From Methanolinea sp. (lineage in GTDB: Archaea > Halobacteriota > Methanomicrobia > Methanomicrobiales > Methanospirillaceae), in assembly GCA_025453675.1 (NCBI GenBank), contig JALOPW010000001.1, forward strand, positions 1-64,000: DNA of 64,000 nt, given 5' to 3'. Position 1 is the stretch's first letter, and each line of letters begins with the position of its first letter. The translations under genes were made by a program, and so were the position numbers. The notes under the pieces were generated by a model, which saw nothing but the letters and a program-made list of their open reading frames with translations, was not told the origin of the DNA and did not search any database. Below, one piece after another: positions 25,034 through 34,067 of this stretch.

Positions 25034-27694
25034 TTATTCCAGTGTGAAAAAGAACGATGTACCTTTATCCACTTCACTCTCAACCCACACCTTTCCCCCA
25101 TGGCGCTGAATGATCCTATACACTATTGCAAGCCCAATCCCGGTACCTTCATACTCTTTCTCATCGTGAAGCCGCTCGAACACTGAAAATAGTTTACCGG
25201 CATATTTCATGTCAAATCCGATCCCGTTGTCCCTGACAACATATACCGTCTTTTGACCCTGGAGTAGAGAATCGACCTCTATTTTTGCACGGGCTCTCTT
25301 TCTGGTGAATTTGAGTGCGTTGGAGATCAGGTTATGAAAGACCTGTTTGACGAGCGCCGGGTCTCCCTCGCCAGGGAGGAGTGTGCCGATGTGCACCTCA
25401 ATCATCCGCCCCTTCTGCAGGGGCTTTAATTCCTCCAGCACTTCATCCACCATCTGGGCGGGGAATATTTTCTGCTTTAAGAGAGGTTGCCTGGACATCC
25501 GGGAAAAATTCAGAATTGAATCGATCAACTGTCCCATCTTCTGTGCATTCATTCGTATTTTCTCAAGGAATTCTTGCATCGTGGGATCAAAGGCAGCAGC
25601 GTGTTCATTCAACAAAATTGAGGAAAACCCGTCAATGGCACGCAATGGTGCCCTGAGGTCATGGGAGACCGAATAAGAGAAAGCCTCCAGTTCGCGGTTT
25701 GCAACCGCAAGGTCTTTGGTCCTCTCTGCCACGCGGAATTCGAGTTCTTCGTTGAGTTTCCTGAGATCGTCCTCAACCTGCTTGAGCTGGGTGATATCAA
25801 CAAGAATACCGCGGATACCCACAGCTTTCCCTTCCCGGATGATCGGTGATGAGTAGACCATACCGATCAGCATCGATCCATCCTTCCTGACCAGGTGGTA
25901 CTCTGCACCAGCATCCTTCTTTCCTTCAAGTACATTCTGGAAGTTCCGTATTGCCTCCATGCGGTCTTTTGGCAGGATAACCTGTGTAAAGTTCACACCG
26001 CTTCTCACGTCATCATGACTGTACCCAAACATATGATAGGCAGGCTGGTTGACATAGTCGATCCGTCCTTCCAGATCGATCTCGAAGATGACCTGGGGGA
26101 GAAGGCTGGCGAGATCTCGGAACTTCCTCTCACTCTCGATGAGTTCCTGTTCTATCTGCTTCTTTTCGGTCACGTCCCTTCCGACCGACTGGTACTCGGT
26201 AATCTTCCTATCAGGACCAAAGATTGCGCGATCATTCCACTGGAGCCACCGCACTTCACCTTTATGGGTGATAATCCGGTGCTCGATGGTCGCGGCCGGG
26301 CTCTCTGGGGTGAGGGATGAAAAATGCTGTGTGAGCAGTATCCTGTCTTCATCAGGGATCCGGGGCCACATCTTCTTCCCCAGCAGCTCACTGCAGGGGG
26401 TCTCGAAATACGTGCAGTAGGCATCATTGACAAACACGTGGGTCCCGTCCGGGAGGAAACGGGCGATCAGTTCATTCTGGTTCTCTACGACCGTCCGGTA
26501 ATTCTCTTCACTTCTCTTCAGCTCATGTTCGCTCTGCTGGAGCCGTTCGATCATTCCCTTCAAAGTTCCAACAAGCGAGGCGATGCTCTCTTCAATTCGC
26601 ATGAATTCAACGGTATCGGTATGGGAAATGGCATGATCCAGGTTTCCTTTCGATATGGTGTCAATGTCATCGACCATCTTTTTCACAGGCATTGTCAGGT
26701 GTCGTGAGAGGACAAGGGCTATTCCTGCACTCAAGACCACCGCGACGAGTGCAACGAGTAAATGGAAGAAGACAAGATTGGATAGCTGGGCCTTCATTTC
26801 AGACTGGTCGTAGACCAGCTCTATGATCCAGCTGGTATCCGAGGCATAACTTTCCTCAGAAAGGTCGACTAAAAGATACCGAATAATCGTATTGTTACCT
26901 GGATCTTCCAGTTCAATCGTTCTTTTCTCCTCAATAACCTGCTTGACTATAGCAAGGGCTTCTTTTTTAGAATTACTCCCCTTCCCAATAAGCCTTCCAA
27001 CGGTATCGAATGCTCTGTAACTGAGAATATTAGGATTATGAAATGCCATCTCCCGCAATGGTTCCTGATATTGAACGGCAGGGCGATCTCCTATCCCTTT
27101 CTCTGTCAACCCGAGTTCGAGGATATAGCGGTGATCCGGGGTGGGCATATAGGCATATTTTCTCAGTTTTCCCGATGCGACTTCATACACAACCCGGTCG
27201 GGAAAAAATCCTTCCTTTTGGATGAGGTCCTTTAAAAAATTGTAACTATGCGGCCATTGGCTAAAATCGAGGCCTAAATCTGGTCCATAGGTGGTATATT
27301 CTATCATCAGTGACTCGTTGATCATGTAGAGATCCATGGTATTGCCCATCTCTTCCTTGAGAGCGTGTAAGTTCATCCTGGATGGATCTCCCCCCGCACG
27401 CTCATATTCCCCAAGAAAGAGGGTAAATCCATTCAACATCTGGATATTGAGAGAATTATCATATATCTCATATGCGGAGTCTACAACCCTGATTGTCTGA
27501 ATAATATCAGCCTCGGTCTGATCCTGCATGGCACGTGCACTTTTCTGGTATGTCTCCTCTGCCTGGCGGTAATCAAAATATGTGATCCCTGCTGCCATGA
27601 TCAGGATGAGAAAGATCATGGAAAAGAGGAGGTAATGGGAGAATGAAAAGAGATGACTGCGTTTTTGTCTCCGGTCCCCCCCGTTTTCGGCCAT
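25034..27694 (-). CDS. membrane sensor histidine kinase (extracellular sensor-HAMP-PAS-PAS-kinase)
   Basis: An 886-residue sensor. Helix 1 lies at about residues 18-40. An extracellular domain of about 260 residues follows, of CHASE4-like layout (helical 'AEETYQKSARAMQDQTEADI', then 'RVVYEVASGKLRKYAYMPTP'). Helix 2 at about 305-328 leads into HAMP ('RHLTMPVKKMVDDIDTIS'). Two PAS domains follow (the second with a PAC-type 'KDGSMLIGMVYSSPI'). The kinase has H-box 'FSYSVSHDLRAPLRAIDG', N-box 'NLISNALKFT', G1 'VRDNGIGFD' and G2 'EGTGIGLAIV'. It should autophosphorylate on His in response to an extracellular cue. No response regulator is adjacent. The ATG at 27694 has 'ggagacggaga' upstream. Confidence 0.92.
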   Translation of the reverse strand: MAENGGDRRQKRSHLFSFSHYLLFSMIFLILIMAAGITYFDYRQAEETYQKSARAMQDQTEADIIQTIRVVDSAYEIYDNSLNIQMLNGFTLFLGEYERAGGDPSRMNLHALKEEMGNTMDLYMINESLMIEYTTYGPDLGLDFSQWPHSYNFLKDLIQKEGFFPDRVVYEVASGKLRKYAYMPTPDHRYILELGLTEKGIGDRPAVQYQEPLREMAFHNPNILSYRAFDTVGRLIGKGSNSKKEALAIVKQVIEEKRTIELEDPGNNTIIRYLLVDLSEESYASDTSWIIELVYDQSEMKAQLSNLVFFHLLVALVAVVLSAGIALVLSRHLTMPVKKMVDDIDTISKGNLDHAISHTDTVEFMRIEESIASLVGTLKGMIERLQQSEHELKRSEENYRTVVENQNELIARFLPDGTHVFVNDAYCTYFETPCSELLGKKMWPRIPDEDRILLTQHFSSLTPESPAATIEHRIITHKGEVRWLQWNDRAIFGPDRKITEYQSVGRDVTEKKQIEQELIESERKFRDLASLLPQVIFEIDLEGRIDYVNQPAYHMFGYSHDDVRSGVNFTQVILPKDRMEAIRNFQNVLEGKKDAGAEYHLVRKDGSMLIGMVYSSPIIREGKAVGIRGILVDITQLKQVEDDLRKLNEELEFRVAERTKDLAVANRELEAFSYSVSHDLRAPLRAIDGFSSILLNEHAAAFDPTMQEFLEKIRMNAQKMGQLIDSILNFSRMSRQPLLKQKIFPAQMVDEVLEELKPLQKGRMIEVHIGTLLPGEGDPALVKQVFHNLISNALKFTRKRARAKIEVDSLLQGQKTVYVVRDNGIGFDMKYAGKLFSVFERLHDEKEYEGTGIGLAIVYRIIQRHGGKVWVESEVDKGTSFFFTLE

Positions 27695-28212
27695 TTCTCC
27701 GTCTCCTCAATGATAAATGCCCGAGTTCTTCACCGGGAAATCCCGGGCAAATTCGATGTCATGAAGAGGATCACGGGAGTCCCTTCTTCTCCCTACATGA
27801 CACCCCCTGTCGAACACCAGATGGTGCGGGAAGTGGGAAATCCCCTCGTTCTTTCTCACCCCCCCTTATATTCCCTTTCACAATACTAACCCACATACCG
27901 GATAAACTTAATCCAGGAGCCGGATAAAACCGGATGCGCTCACTCCACCCAGGCAGGGGAGAGGAGACTGTCAGGTGCCGGGAGCGGAATCAATCAGGTA
28001 ATGTGAAATGAATGGAACGACCAGAGATGGCTGTCTTTATGCACATGCACAACACGATGAGCAGACACGTCTCCTCTCTGGAGAGGAATAGGGATGCACC
28101 GGATGATGTGAAGAACCAGACGGAATGAAGCATAGGCGCTCATGCCGGCCCTGCCCCCCGGGGGCGTAATCCCGGGCAGAGTGACTTTCAGATTATAAAA
28201 TGAAGAATGGAT
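27695..28212. other. gene-free stretch
   Basis: About 500 bases between the membrane kinase start and the 3' end of the small repeat protein. I see no convincing gene. A 59-codon plus-strand frame from 27712 has no recognisable features. A GC-rich inverted repeat CTGCCC...GGGCAG at 28152-28180 lies just beyond the stop of the minus-strand gene at 28213 and could help end it, though no T run follows. Confidence 0.4.
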
Positions 28213-28428
28213 TTATGCATTTTTCATCTTTGCCTTGCCAACAAACCCATCCTTGCCGAGGTAATAAAAGTAGCCCTTCTCCTTTGCAATTTTCTCTGTA
28301 CCGACCTTCTTTTTCTTACCGGTTTTGTTGTTTTTCATCGGTGCTGCCCATACAAAGCCATCCTTCCCCAGGTAATAGAGGTACCCGGATTCACGCTTGA
28401 TCTTTTCTTTTCCAATTTTCATTCCCAT
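28213..28428 (-). CDS. small basic protein made of two tandem GYxYYLGKDGFV repeats
   Basis: A 71-residue, strongly basic protein built from two copies of one unit. The first is 'ESGYLYYLGKDGFVWAAPMK' and the second 'EKGYFYYLGKDGFVGKAKMK', each preceded by a KI(K/A)-type segment and separated by a Lys-rich linker (NNKTGKKKKVGTEKI). The repeat unit (aromatic cluster, GKDGFV turn, basic end) is reminiscent of short repeat proteins found in various bacteria and archaea, whose role is unknown. Nucleic-acid binding is a guess from charge. There are no Cys residues and no signal peptide. The start is ATG at 28428. Confidence 0.72.
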   Translation of the reverse strand: MGMKIGKEKIKRESGYLYYLGKDGFVWAAPMKNNKTGKKKKVGTEKIAKEKGYFYYLGKDGFVGKAKMKNA

Positions 28429-28492
28429 GATTTAACCTTGAGGTATTGTTATTAATATTAATTTCGGGTCTTGGGCTCTCTGAACCTGCAAT

Positions 28493-28747
28493 TTATTGAA
28501 TCAAACCCCACTTCATTACAGTCTCCAGGGGGGGTTGGGTATCTGTTGTGTGTCCCCCCCGGGGGAGAAGTAAGGCAGAAAAGTGTGTCCTTTCAAAGAA
28601 ATCCGCAATCCCCCTGATGATGATATGATCTAATCTGATCTCCCGGATGACTGGATTGCTGCTGTCAAATCGCTTGATTCTTCTGCATAGTGCAGAAAAT
28701 CGGCTCTCCTGTACCTTGTCAAGCGCAATCTCTCCGCGATCATTCAT
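28493..28747 (-). CDS. hypothetical protein (doubtful)
   Basis: An 84-residue frame from ATG 28747 with a plausible charged/hydrophobic alternation in its first 55 residues ('ALDKVQESRFSALCRRIKRF', 'SNPVIREIRLDHIIIRGIAD') but a less protein-like tail. It is not recognised. It lies on the same strand as, and about 110 bases after, the Cys-containing small gene at 28859. It could be a decayed C-terminal fragment. An overlapping 170-codon plus-strand frame is Ser/Pro-rich and less likely. Confidence 0.3.
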   Translation of the reverse strand: MNDRGEIALDKVQESRFSALCRRIKRFDSSNPVIREIRLDHIIIRGIADFFERTHFSALLLPRGGHTTDTQPPLETVMKWGLIQ

Positions 28748-28858
28748 GCCAGGTGGCTTACAGGCTCCACCCTCTCTCAGGCGGGGCATTTCAAGAGTCC
28801 ATGTTCAAATGCGCTGTCCACAAAGTCCGCGCTCATCCTCTCATTCCAGGAAGAGCGG

Positions 28859-29110
28859 TTATTCTGTGTCTGCCCATCCCGGATTTTCATCCAGAAATTG
28901 TCTCTCCTTTTTTTCCAGTTCATCGACTGAAAATCTTGAAGGCATGCAGACACAGCGTTCCTCGATAAATTCACCCATTTTGAAGCATCCGAAATTCCGG
29001 GAACGCGGGCATGCCCCATATTCACCGGTATCAAAATTGTGGAATACCAGATCCTCGCCCTCTTTCTCAGCAATATCCTTTGCCTCTCTCCAGGAACGTG
29101 CGGTACTCAT
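28859..29110 (-). CDS. small cysteine-containing hypothetical protein
   Basis: An 83-residue protein. A helical N-terminus (RSWREAKDIAEKEGEDLVFHN) leads into a segment with four Cys (ACPRSRNFGCFKMGE and RCVCMPSR), then a charged helix (VDELEKKERQFLDENPGWAD). The Cys could hold a metal or cluster. The ATG at 29110 is used; a further in-frame start at 29128 would add six residues. The gap 29111-29404 upstream holds no other gene I can support. No family is recognised. Confidence 0.5.
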   Translation of the reverse strand: MSTARSWREAKDIAEKEGEDLVFHNFDTGEYGACPRSRNFGCFKMGEFIEERCVCMPSRFSVDELEKKERQFLDENPGWADTE

Positions 29111-29404
29111 GGATAGACACCCATACACTCAATTTCTGCGTATCATATTAAATCCCTGACTTGCAGGAAAACGTTGCCGGTGCCTATGACGCTTCACCAT
29201 GCAGGGCATGATGTTCACGTGATATGTTCGATTGGTGAGAATCGGATGAGGGATTCTTCGGCAGGAGGCAACAGACCGACCATAGATTGTCCGATACAAT
29301 GGGGAAGTCTTTGACATGGACGATCTCAATACCAGGTATAGGTGAAAAGATGCACTCTTTGCCTGGGATGAGCAATGAAAAAGAAGAATAAGGAGATGTT
29401 CAGT

Positions 29405-29983
29405 TTATACCCGGATATCAACGCCCATGATAACCGCGGTCTCGTTCGAACCGGTATCCACCGGAGCGTAGCCGGAGAAGAAGGTCCCCCAGGAATCAGT
29501 ATAGGGACCCACGCCGATCGGTGCAGTAACAGGGGCCTTCAGCTCGGTGGGTGCAGATGTGTACTTCTCCATATAATCTGAACCGTTAGGCAGGCCATAG
29601 TCCGCATCCACGATGAACCGGACAGTGCCGTTCTGCTGCTCGAGCGTATAGACATATATGAACCGGGGATCGGTCGCTTTGAATGCCTTGAGTTGCCCGA
29701 GTACAGACGCAAATGCGGTGGAATTAGGCCCTTCCTTCAAGACGGTGGCAAGCCCCTTTCCATCGATCTCGTGTGCAAATACCCCGGCAATAGCAGCCAG
29801 TTCGGCCTTCAGGGTCTGGTTGTCTGCACCTGCGGTCGGGGTTGCGGCCGGCGTCGCAGTGGTGGCAGTAGGTGCGGGAGTGCTGGTCGGAACAGTGGAT
29901 GGCTGGGTGCACCCAGCAAAGAGAAGGATCGCGGTGAGCAGGAGAAGCATGGCTCCGAGTTTCATTCCTGAATGCATGTTCAT
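29405..29983 (-). CDS. lipoprotein with Cache/PDC-like extracellular domain
   Basis: A 192-residue protein with a lipoprotein signal (lipobox FAGC, Cys25) and a Thr/Pro/Ala-rich spacer (about residues 26-50), common in archaeal surface lipoproteins. The sensory-like domain includes 'AFKATDPRFIYVYTLEQQNG' and 'FIVDADYGLPNGSDYMEKYT' and ends in 'ETAVIMGVDIRV'. The 'ATDPRFIYVYTL...VDAD' pattern is the one seen in PDC/Cache domains linked to many Methanomicrobiales kinases. Here it has no output domain and acts on its own at the cell surface. It is the second such orphan after 21334-22182. The ligand is unknown. Confidence 0.72.
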   Translation of the reverse strand: MNMHSGMKLGAMLLLLTAILLFAGCTQPSTVPTSTPAPTATTATPAATPTAGADNQTLKAELAAIAGVFAHEIDGKGLATVLKEGPNSTAFASVLGQLKAFKATDPRFIYVYTLEQQNGTVRFIVDADYGLPNGSDYMEKYTSAPTELKAPVTAPIGVGPYTDSWGTFFSGYAPVDTGSNETAVIMGVDIRV

Positions 29984-30076
29984 CCGGTAGCTATCGGCGG
30001 TCTATAAATATAGGGATTCTGATTTCAATCGCGAGGAGATACGATCACGGGTAAAAAAAAAGAATAAAAATCCCTC

Positions 30077-31483
30077 CTAAAAACCGGCCGGATCCACTGC
30101 ATCCCATCGTTTCATGGCAGCCTTTACGCACCACCATCCGGGTATGAAGAGCACCACAGACGAGAGCGCATAAAACGGGTTGGCGAATGCGACCGCGGAG
30201 AAGATCGCAAATACCACCCCATCAAGAATAAGGTAGGTGAACAACACCTTCACATCATAGACGAGCACACTGGGGGAGAGGCCGCAGAGCCAGGCCATCA
30301 CGCTGCCTGCGTAGAACGAGATCGAGACGCAGAGCACTACGGCCGGGAGGATATATGCCCTCTCTCCGGTGAGGGTTGCGACAAGGCCGATAAATACCGC
30401 CGGAATCACTTGCAGGAGCGAGAACGTCGCAATCTTGCTCCTGATAAGGGTGCTGACTGCCACAGGGAGGCAGGCGTAAGAGCCGAACGCATCGAACTCC
30501 GTCACCCATGTATACATGGTAGACGCGATCACGCCTGTGATCATGGCGAACATGAAGAGCAGACCGTGGGGAGGAAGATACGATCCGACCAGCGAGAGGA
30601 AGAACCAGATCACCACCAGCGGGATAAGGAACGAGAAGAGGGTCTGCCCAATGCCGATCCCGCTCCGGTACAGGTCGATGAGGTCCTTTGCGACGAGAGG
30701 GGGATTTGGGAGAAAGGCAACCCTCCTGATCAGGGGAGCGAGTGTATTTGGGTAGTGCTTTGTGGTCCCCGCGGTTTCGGGGCTGAACAGCACGATGGAG
30801 ATCGCGAACATGACTGCCAGGATGGTACACAAGCCAAAGAGAGTGCTCCATGAGAAGGCGGAATAGAGCAGGAATGGAGGGAATAAAAGTGCCGGATTGG
30901 TTCCGGTCAGGATCGCAAGGCCACCCCACCCGGCACCAAGGGCCAGGACGCTCAGCCAGCAGGCTCTTTTTGACCTGATGTAGAGGGCAGAGAGGAGAAA
31001 GACCACGCAGAGGCCTGACATGAACGAGAGTACCAGGGTGAGAAGGAGCAGCAGGGCCTGGAAGAGGGGCGTTCCTGTGAATGGCGAAGCCGCGATATAC
31101 CCTGCACCGAAGGGAAAGACCCAGAGGAAGAAGTAGTAGACCGTATCCTTGGCTACAAAATTCAGGAAGATGAAGTGCTCGGAGAGCGGCAGGCTCCTTG
31201 CCGAATAGGTGAGGAGGCTCGCCTGGCCGAATCGCCGGTTCATCATCTCGTTTCCAAGGAGACCGAATCCACCGACCATGAAGCCGAGCATAAGGAATAG
31301 AGCATGTGTCATGAGCGCAAGGTCGCTGGAGGGGATGGCGCTTCGCAACAGGGGGAGGAGAAACGACCCCATGAAGGCGATTCCAAAGATCATCACCGGG
31401 AAAAGGGCAAACGAGACCTGCCCGAACATGGTAGAGTGGATACGCCACTCCTCCTTCATCATGCGCAGGAACAGTTCAGGCAT
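30077..31483 (-). CDS. ABC-2 type transporter, large permease
   Basis: A 468-residue polytopic membrane protein with about 12 helices and no soluble domain. It is immediately downstream of, and two bases from, an ABC ATPase, which defines an exporter pair. The N-terminal segment 'LFLRMMKEEWRIHSTMFG' is an amphipathic lead-in typical of ABC-2 permeases. Longer starts up to 31606 would run into the ATPase gene, so the ATG at 31483 is taken. The exported substrate cannot be predicted. Similar single-permease systems in methanogens are uncharacterised. Confidence 0.82.
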   Translation of the reverse strand: MPELFLRMMKEEWRIHSTMFGQVSFALFPVMIFGIAFMGSFLLPLLRSAIPSSDLALMTHALFLMLGFMVGGFGLLGNEMMNRRFGQASLLTYSARSLPLSEHFIFLNFVAKDTVYYFFLWVFPFGAGYIAASPFTGTPLFQALLLLLTLVLSFMSGLCVVFLLSALYIRSKRACWLSVLALGAGWGGLAILTGTNPALLFPPFLLYSAFSWSTLFGLCTILAVMFAISIVLFSPETAGTTKHYPNTLAPLIRRVAFLPNPPLVAKDLIDLYRSGIGIGQTLFSFLIPLVVIWFFLSLVGSYLPPHGLLFMFAMITGVIASTMYTWVTEFDAFGSYACLPVAVSTLIRSKIATFSLLQVIPAVFIGLVATLTGERAYILPAVVLCVSISFYAGSVMAWLCGLSPSVLVYDVKVLFTYLILDGVVFAIFSAVAFANPFYALSSVVLFIPGWWCVKAAMKRWDAVDPAGF

Positions 31484-31485
31484 GG

Positions 31486-32202
31486 CTAACCTTTCCGGAC
31501 GAGCGAGAGGAAGAACTCCGGGAGGTGCAATCCCTTTTCGGCCAAGTCTGCAATAGGACCGGAATGGAGGAGTCGTCCCCGGTGCAGGATTGCAAACGAG
31601 GAGCATAACTCCTCGGCGACCTCGAGGATATGGGTGGAGAGGAAGATCGTCCTGCCCGATCTCACGTAGTCTGCCAGGTAATCCTTCACTACGTCCTGCA
31701 TGATGGGGTCGAAATTGATCAGGGGTTCATCGATGAGTGCGAGCACGGGTTCGTGGATGAAAGCCTGGGCAAACATCAGTTTCTGCCGGGTGCCCCGGGA
31801 GAGGTCCTTGCAGAGCACGTGCTTTTTGTCACCAAATTCGAGGAGATCGAACCACCGTTCCGCCCGCTCTGGGATATCGGGGATCTTCCGCACTGCCCCG
31901 ACAAACTCCAGGTACTCCATAGCGGAGAGAAAACTTGGCGGCGATTCCTGCTCGGGGATGATCCCCACCCGTTCCCGGACCCGGAGTCCTTCACGTTCCA
32001 CGTTGAGTCCAAGCACAGTTGCCGAACCCCCGGTTGGCCGTATCTGCCCTGTCAGGATTTTGATCATGGTCGTCTTACCGGACCCGTTCGGGCCAAGGAG
32101 CCCAAAGAGAGCCCCTTCTTCAACCGAGAGAGAGACATGATCGACAGCGGTGACATCACCATACACCTTGGATAAATCTGTGACTTCCAGCACTGGTGCC
32201 AT
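31486..32202 (-). CDS. ABC transporter ATPase (ABC-2 exporter type)
   Basis: A 238-residue nucleotide-binding subunit. Walker A GPNGSGKT lies at residues 37-44, Q-loop 'GIIPEQESPP', signature 'LSRGTRQKLMFAQAF' (LSRGT in place of LSGGQ, usual in drug/lipid ABC-2 exporters), Walker B 'LALIDEPLINFDP' and H-loop 'IFLSTHILEV'. It is first in a two-gene minus-strand operon with the permease at 30077-31483. The ATG at 32202 follows 'gaacaaggtgagaga', a good ribosome-binding site. Confidence 0.92.
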   Translation of the reverse strand: MAPVLEVTDLSKVYGDVTAVDHVSLSVEEGALFGLLGPNGSGKTTMIKILTGQIRPTGGSATVLGLNVEREGLRVRERVGIIPEQESPPSFLSAMEYLEFVGAVRKIPDIPERAERWFDLLEFGDKKHVLCKDLSRGTRQKLMFAQAFIHEPVLALIDEPLINFDPIMQDVVKDYLADYVRSGRTIFLSTHILEVAEELCSSFAILHRGRLLHSGPIADLAEKGLHLPEFFLSLVRKG

Positions 32203-32452
32203 TCTCTCACCTTGTTCCCTGTCATCCCGTGGGATTCGCTACAGGGACATGCAATAGAGAATGGTTCACACTCCTTCACGATAATACTCATTTGTCCTGG
32301 ATGGCGGAGGTTGAATATCTGCAGGATCATTCGGCTGGATCAGGGGGTTCATGTGGTGGAATCTCATTGGAAATGGATCTGATCGCTCCAGACCGGGAGA
32401 AATGTGGGTAATATGGCAACCTTCATGTACCCCGGGGCCTTATATGGCGTAA

Positions 32453-33013
32453 ATGACACTTCCCCGCACCGCTGCAATAGGGATCCTGGTGGTGGTGGTG
32501 GTGTTCCTCCTCGTCACCGGGGCTTATATCCTGTCACAGGAGCCCCCCCTGTCAGATGAGACTCCACCCACATCTCCCGATAGGCAGGAGGTCAGCACCG
32601 TTGCGCAGACCGTCCCTTCAACCACCGTTGCGACCCGGACTCCCCTGCCGACTCCGACCAAAAACCCGGTCGATTTCAGCCTTGACCCCGGGACCCCTGT
32701 ACACTGCGGGCTCACGTGCCGGGAGACCACAGCAACCATCACGAACACCGGAGACGAGGTTGCACACTCTGTATGTGTAATCCTCGAGGTCTTCAACGAG
32801 AACGGAGAGCGGATCTTCATCAATTCCGCCCCGACAATAGAGCGGTGCCTTGGAGACATCGAGGGGGGTTCCTCGAGGAGCGAGACGATCCTGATCAATG
32901 CTGACTGTGGGTTCCTGGCGAGCAAATGCATTGGCCATACCCTGATCCTGAAAACCAGGGCCACATCCCTTGAGAAGACCCAGTCGTTCCCCGATAGTCT
33001 CATGGTTGTGTGA
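32453..33013 (+). CDS. anchored extracellular CARDB-like protein
   Basis: A 186-residue protein. An N-terminal membrane helix (about residues 8-28) is followed by a low-complexity Ser/Thr/Pro spacer (about 30-75) and a compact beta domain with five Cys (CGLTC, SVCVILEVF, IERCLG, DCGFLASKC) that could form disulfides outside the cell. The core 'TATITNTGDEVAHSVCVILE' is the usual CARDB/DUF-type strand pattern. Its function is unknown. Downstream, a short perfect inverted repeat (GGACGCC/GGCGTCC, 33046-33060) may be part of its terminator. It diverges from the ABC exporter operon, with 250 bases between. Confidence 0.65.
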   Translation: MTLPRTAAIGILVVVVVFLLVTGAYILSQEPPLSDETPPTSPDRQEVSTVAQTVPSTTVATRTPLPTPTKNPVDFSLDPGTPVHCGLTCRETTATITNTGDEVAHSVCVILEVFNENGERIFINSAPTIERCLGDIEGGSSRSETILINADCGFLASKCIGHTLILKTRATSLEKTQSFPDSLMVV

Positions 33014-33156
33014 GGGAACGAAAGATAGTTCCTGCTGCGATGTGTGGACGCCAGGCGTCCGTTTAATCCCCCGTCTTCTTGGATGAAGGCGCAAAAAAGA
33101 TGTAGAGAACGATGATGGGGGTTTGGTGAAAGGGTCCGACTTGCCCTGGGCTCGCT

Positions 33157-34017
33157 TCAGATGAGCGGATCCGGCTGCTGGTCGGCGGTGGCTGGCAGCC
33201 GCATCGTCTTCACAAGGACCTGCTCTCTCCCCTGCCGAATCTTCTCAATAAGAATCTCTTTTCCTTTCTCCGTGATGGCGAAGACAGGTATGGCGACACC
33301 GGCCTGGACCAGGGCACTCCTTCCGGCGATCTCCCGGATGGGTCGGGAAGCGCATGCCGTGACCAGGTCCGACGATGAGACAAGCAGGGAAGCTTCATCC
33401 GTTGAGAGACCCGTGGTGTGCACGGCAATGATGACCGTTTCATGAGAGAGTTCCCGAATCCTTTTCGCATCTTCCGGCAATGCAACAGTCACTGCGACTT
33501 TGCGGTACCCCTTCTCGTATGCACGCCGGATGCCGGCCGCCTGATCGAGCCGGGCACATGCTTTGTCTACCACTATCCCCCCGCTCTCTTCGATCCGGTC
33601 GATGACATCGGGGTAGGGGGTTGTCTTCACGAGCCCTGACATCCTCCCCCCGATGCCCTGGACAAGGGCAGGGTCGTTCACGATGACAGTCCCGGCGCCG
33701 TCGCAGGCGAGCACCACCGCGTCGATCAGGCCAGCCTGGAGGGCGAAGGAGAGTATTTCTGACGCGCCGAAACCCACGAATTCCCTGGTCTCCCTCACGA
33801 TGCGCCCGGGGGTGCACATACCGAAAGAGGCAATCCGGTGCTCGATGTTCGCCCTCACCGAATCCCTGTCGATGCGAAGAATCGGGCAGGCGAACCTTCT
33901 CGCAAGGGGGCAGTTCCTGACTGCCGGCTCACCTACTTCAATGACCGTTCCATTCCGTATTACAATGCGGCATCTGCCGACAGCCTCGATAATGTGCTCG
34001 TCAACCTTATTCTCCAT
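33157..34017 (-). CDS. methanogenesis marker protein 8 (DUF2099)
   Basis: A 286-residue protein of the DUF2099 family, confined in the main to methane-metabolising archaea and listed as methanogenesis marker 8. Typical stretches are 'NCPLARRFACPI' (two Cys), 'FGMCTPGRIV', 'VGFGASEILSFALQAGLIDA', 'VLACDGAGTVIV' and 'HTTGLSTDEASLLVSSSDLVTACAS'. The Cys pattern suggests a metal or cluster site, and a role in methyl-coenzyme M reductase or coenzyme assembly has been suggested for such markers, without proof that I know of. It stands alone on the minus strand. Its presence is the best single sign that the host is a methanogen. Confidence 0.88.
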   Translation of the reverse strand: MENKVDEHIIEAVGRCRIVIRNGTVIEVGEPAVRNCPLARRFACPILRIDRDSVRANIEHRIASFGMCTPGRIVRETREFVGFGASEILSFALQAGLIDAVVLACDGAGTVIVNDPALVQGIGGRMSGLVKTTPYPDVIDRIEESGGIVVDKACARLDQAAGIRRAYEKGYRKVAVTVALPEDAKRIRELSHETVIIAVHTTGLSTDEASLLVSSSDLVTACASRPIREIAGRSALVQAGVAIPVFAITEKGKEILIEKIRQGREQVLVKTMRLPATADQQPDPLI

Positions 34018-34067
34018 GTTTATCCGGTGGGTGAGAGAATGTCATCGTTCAATAAGAGAGGCGCATT

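Noticed and set aside
30255-31448. A 397-codon open frame overlapping the ABC-2 permease in another frame
   Set aside because: It is Arg/Pro/His-rich with no domains, while the 30077-31483 frame has a clean 12-helix pattern.
32196-32411. A 71-codon plus-strand gene upstream of 32453
   Set aside because: It lies over the promoter region of the ABC exporter, with no ribosome-binding site and no protein-like pattern.
33046-33060. GGACGCC/GGCGTCC as an operator
   Set aside because: Single copy, after a stop codon and almost without a loop; noted only as possible terminator part.
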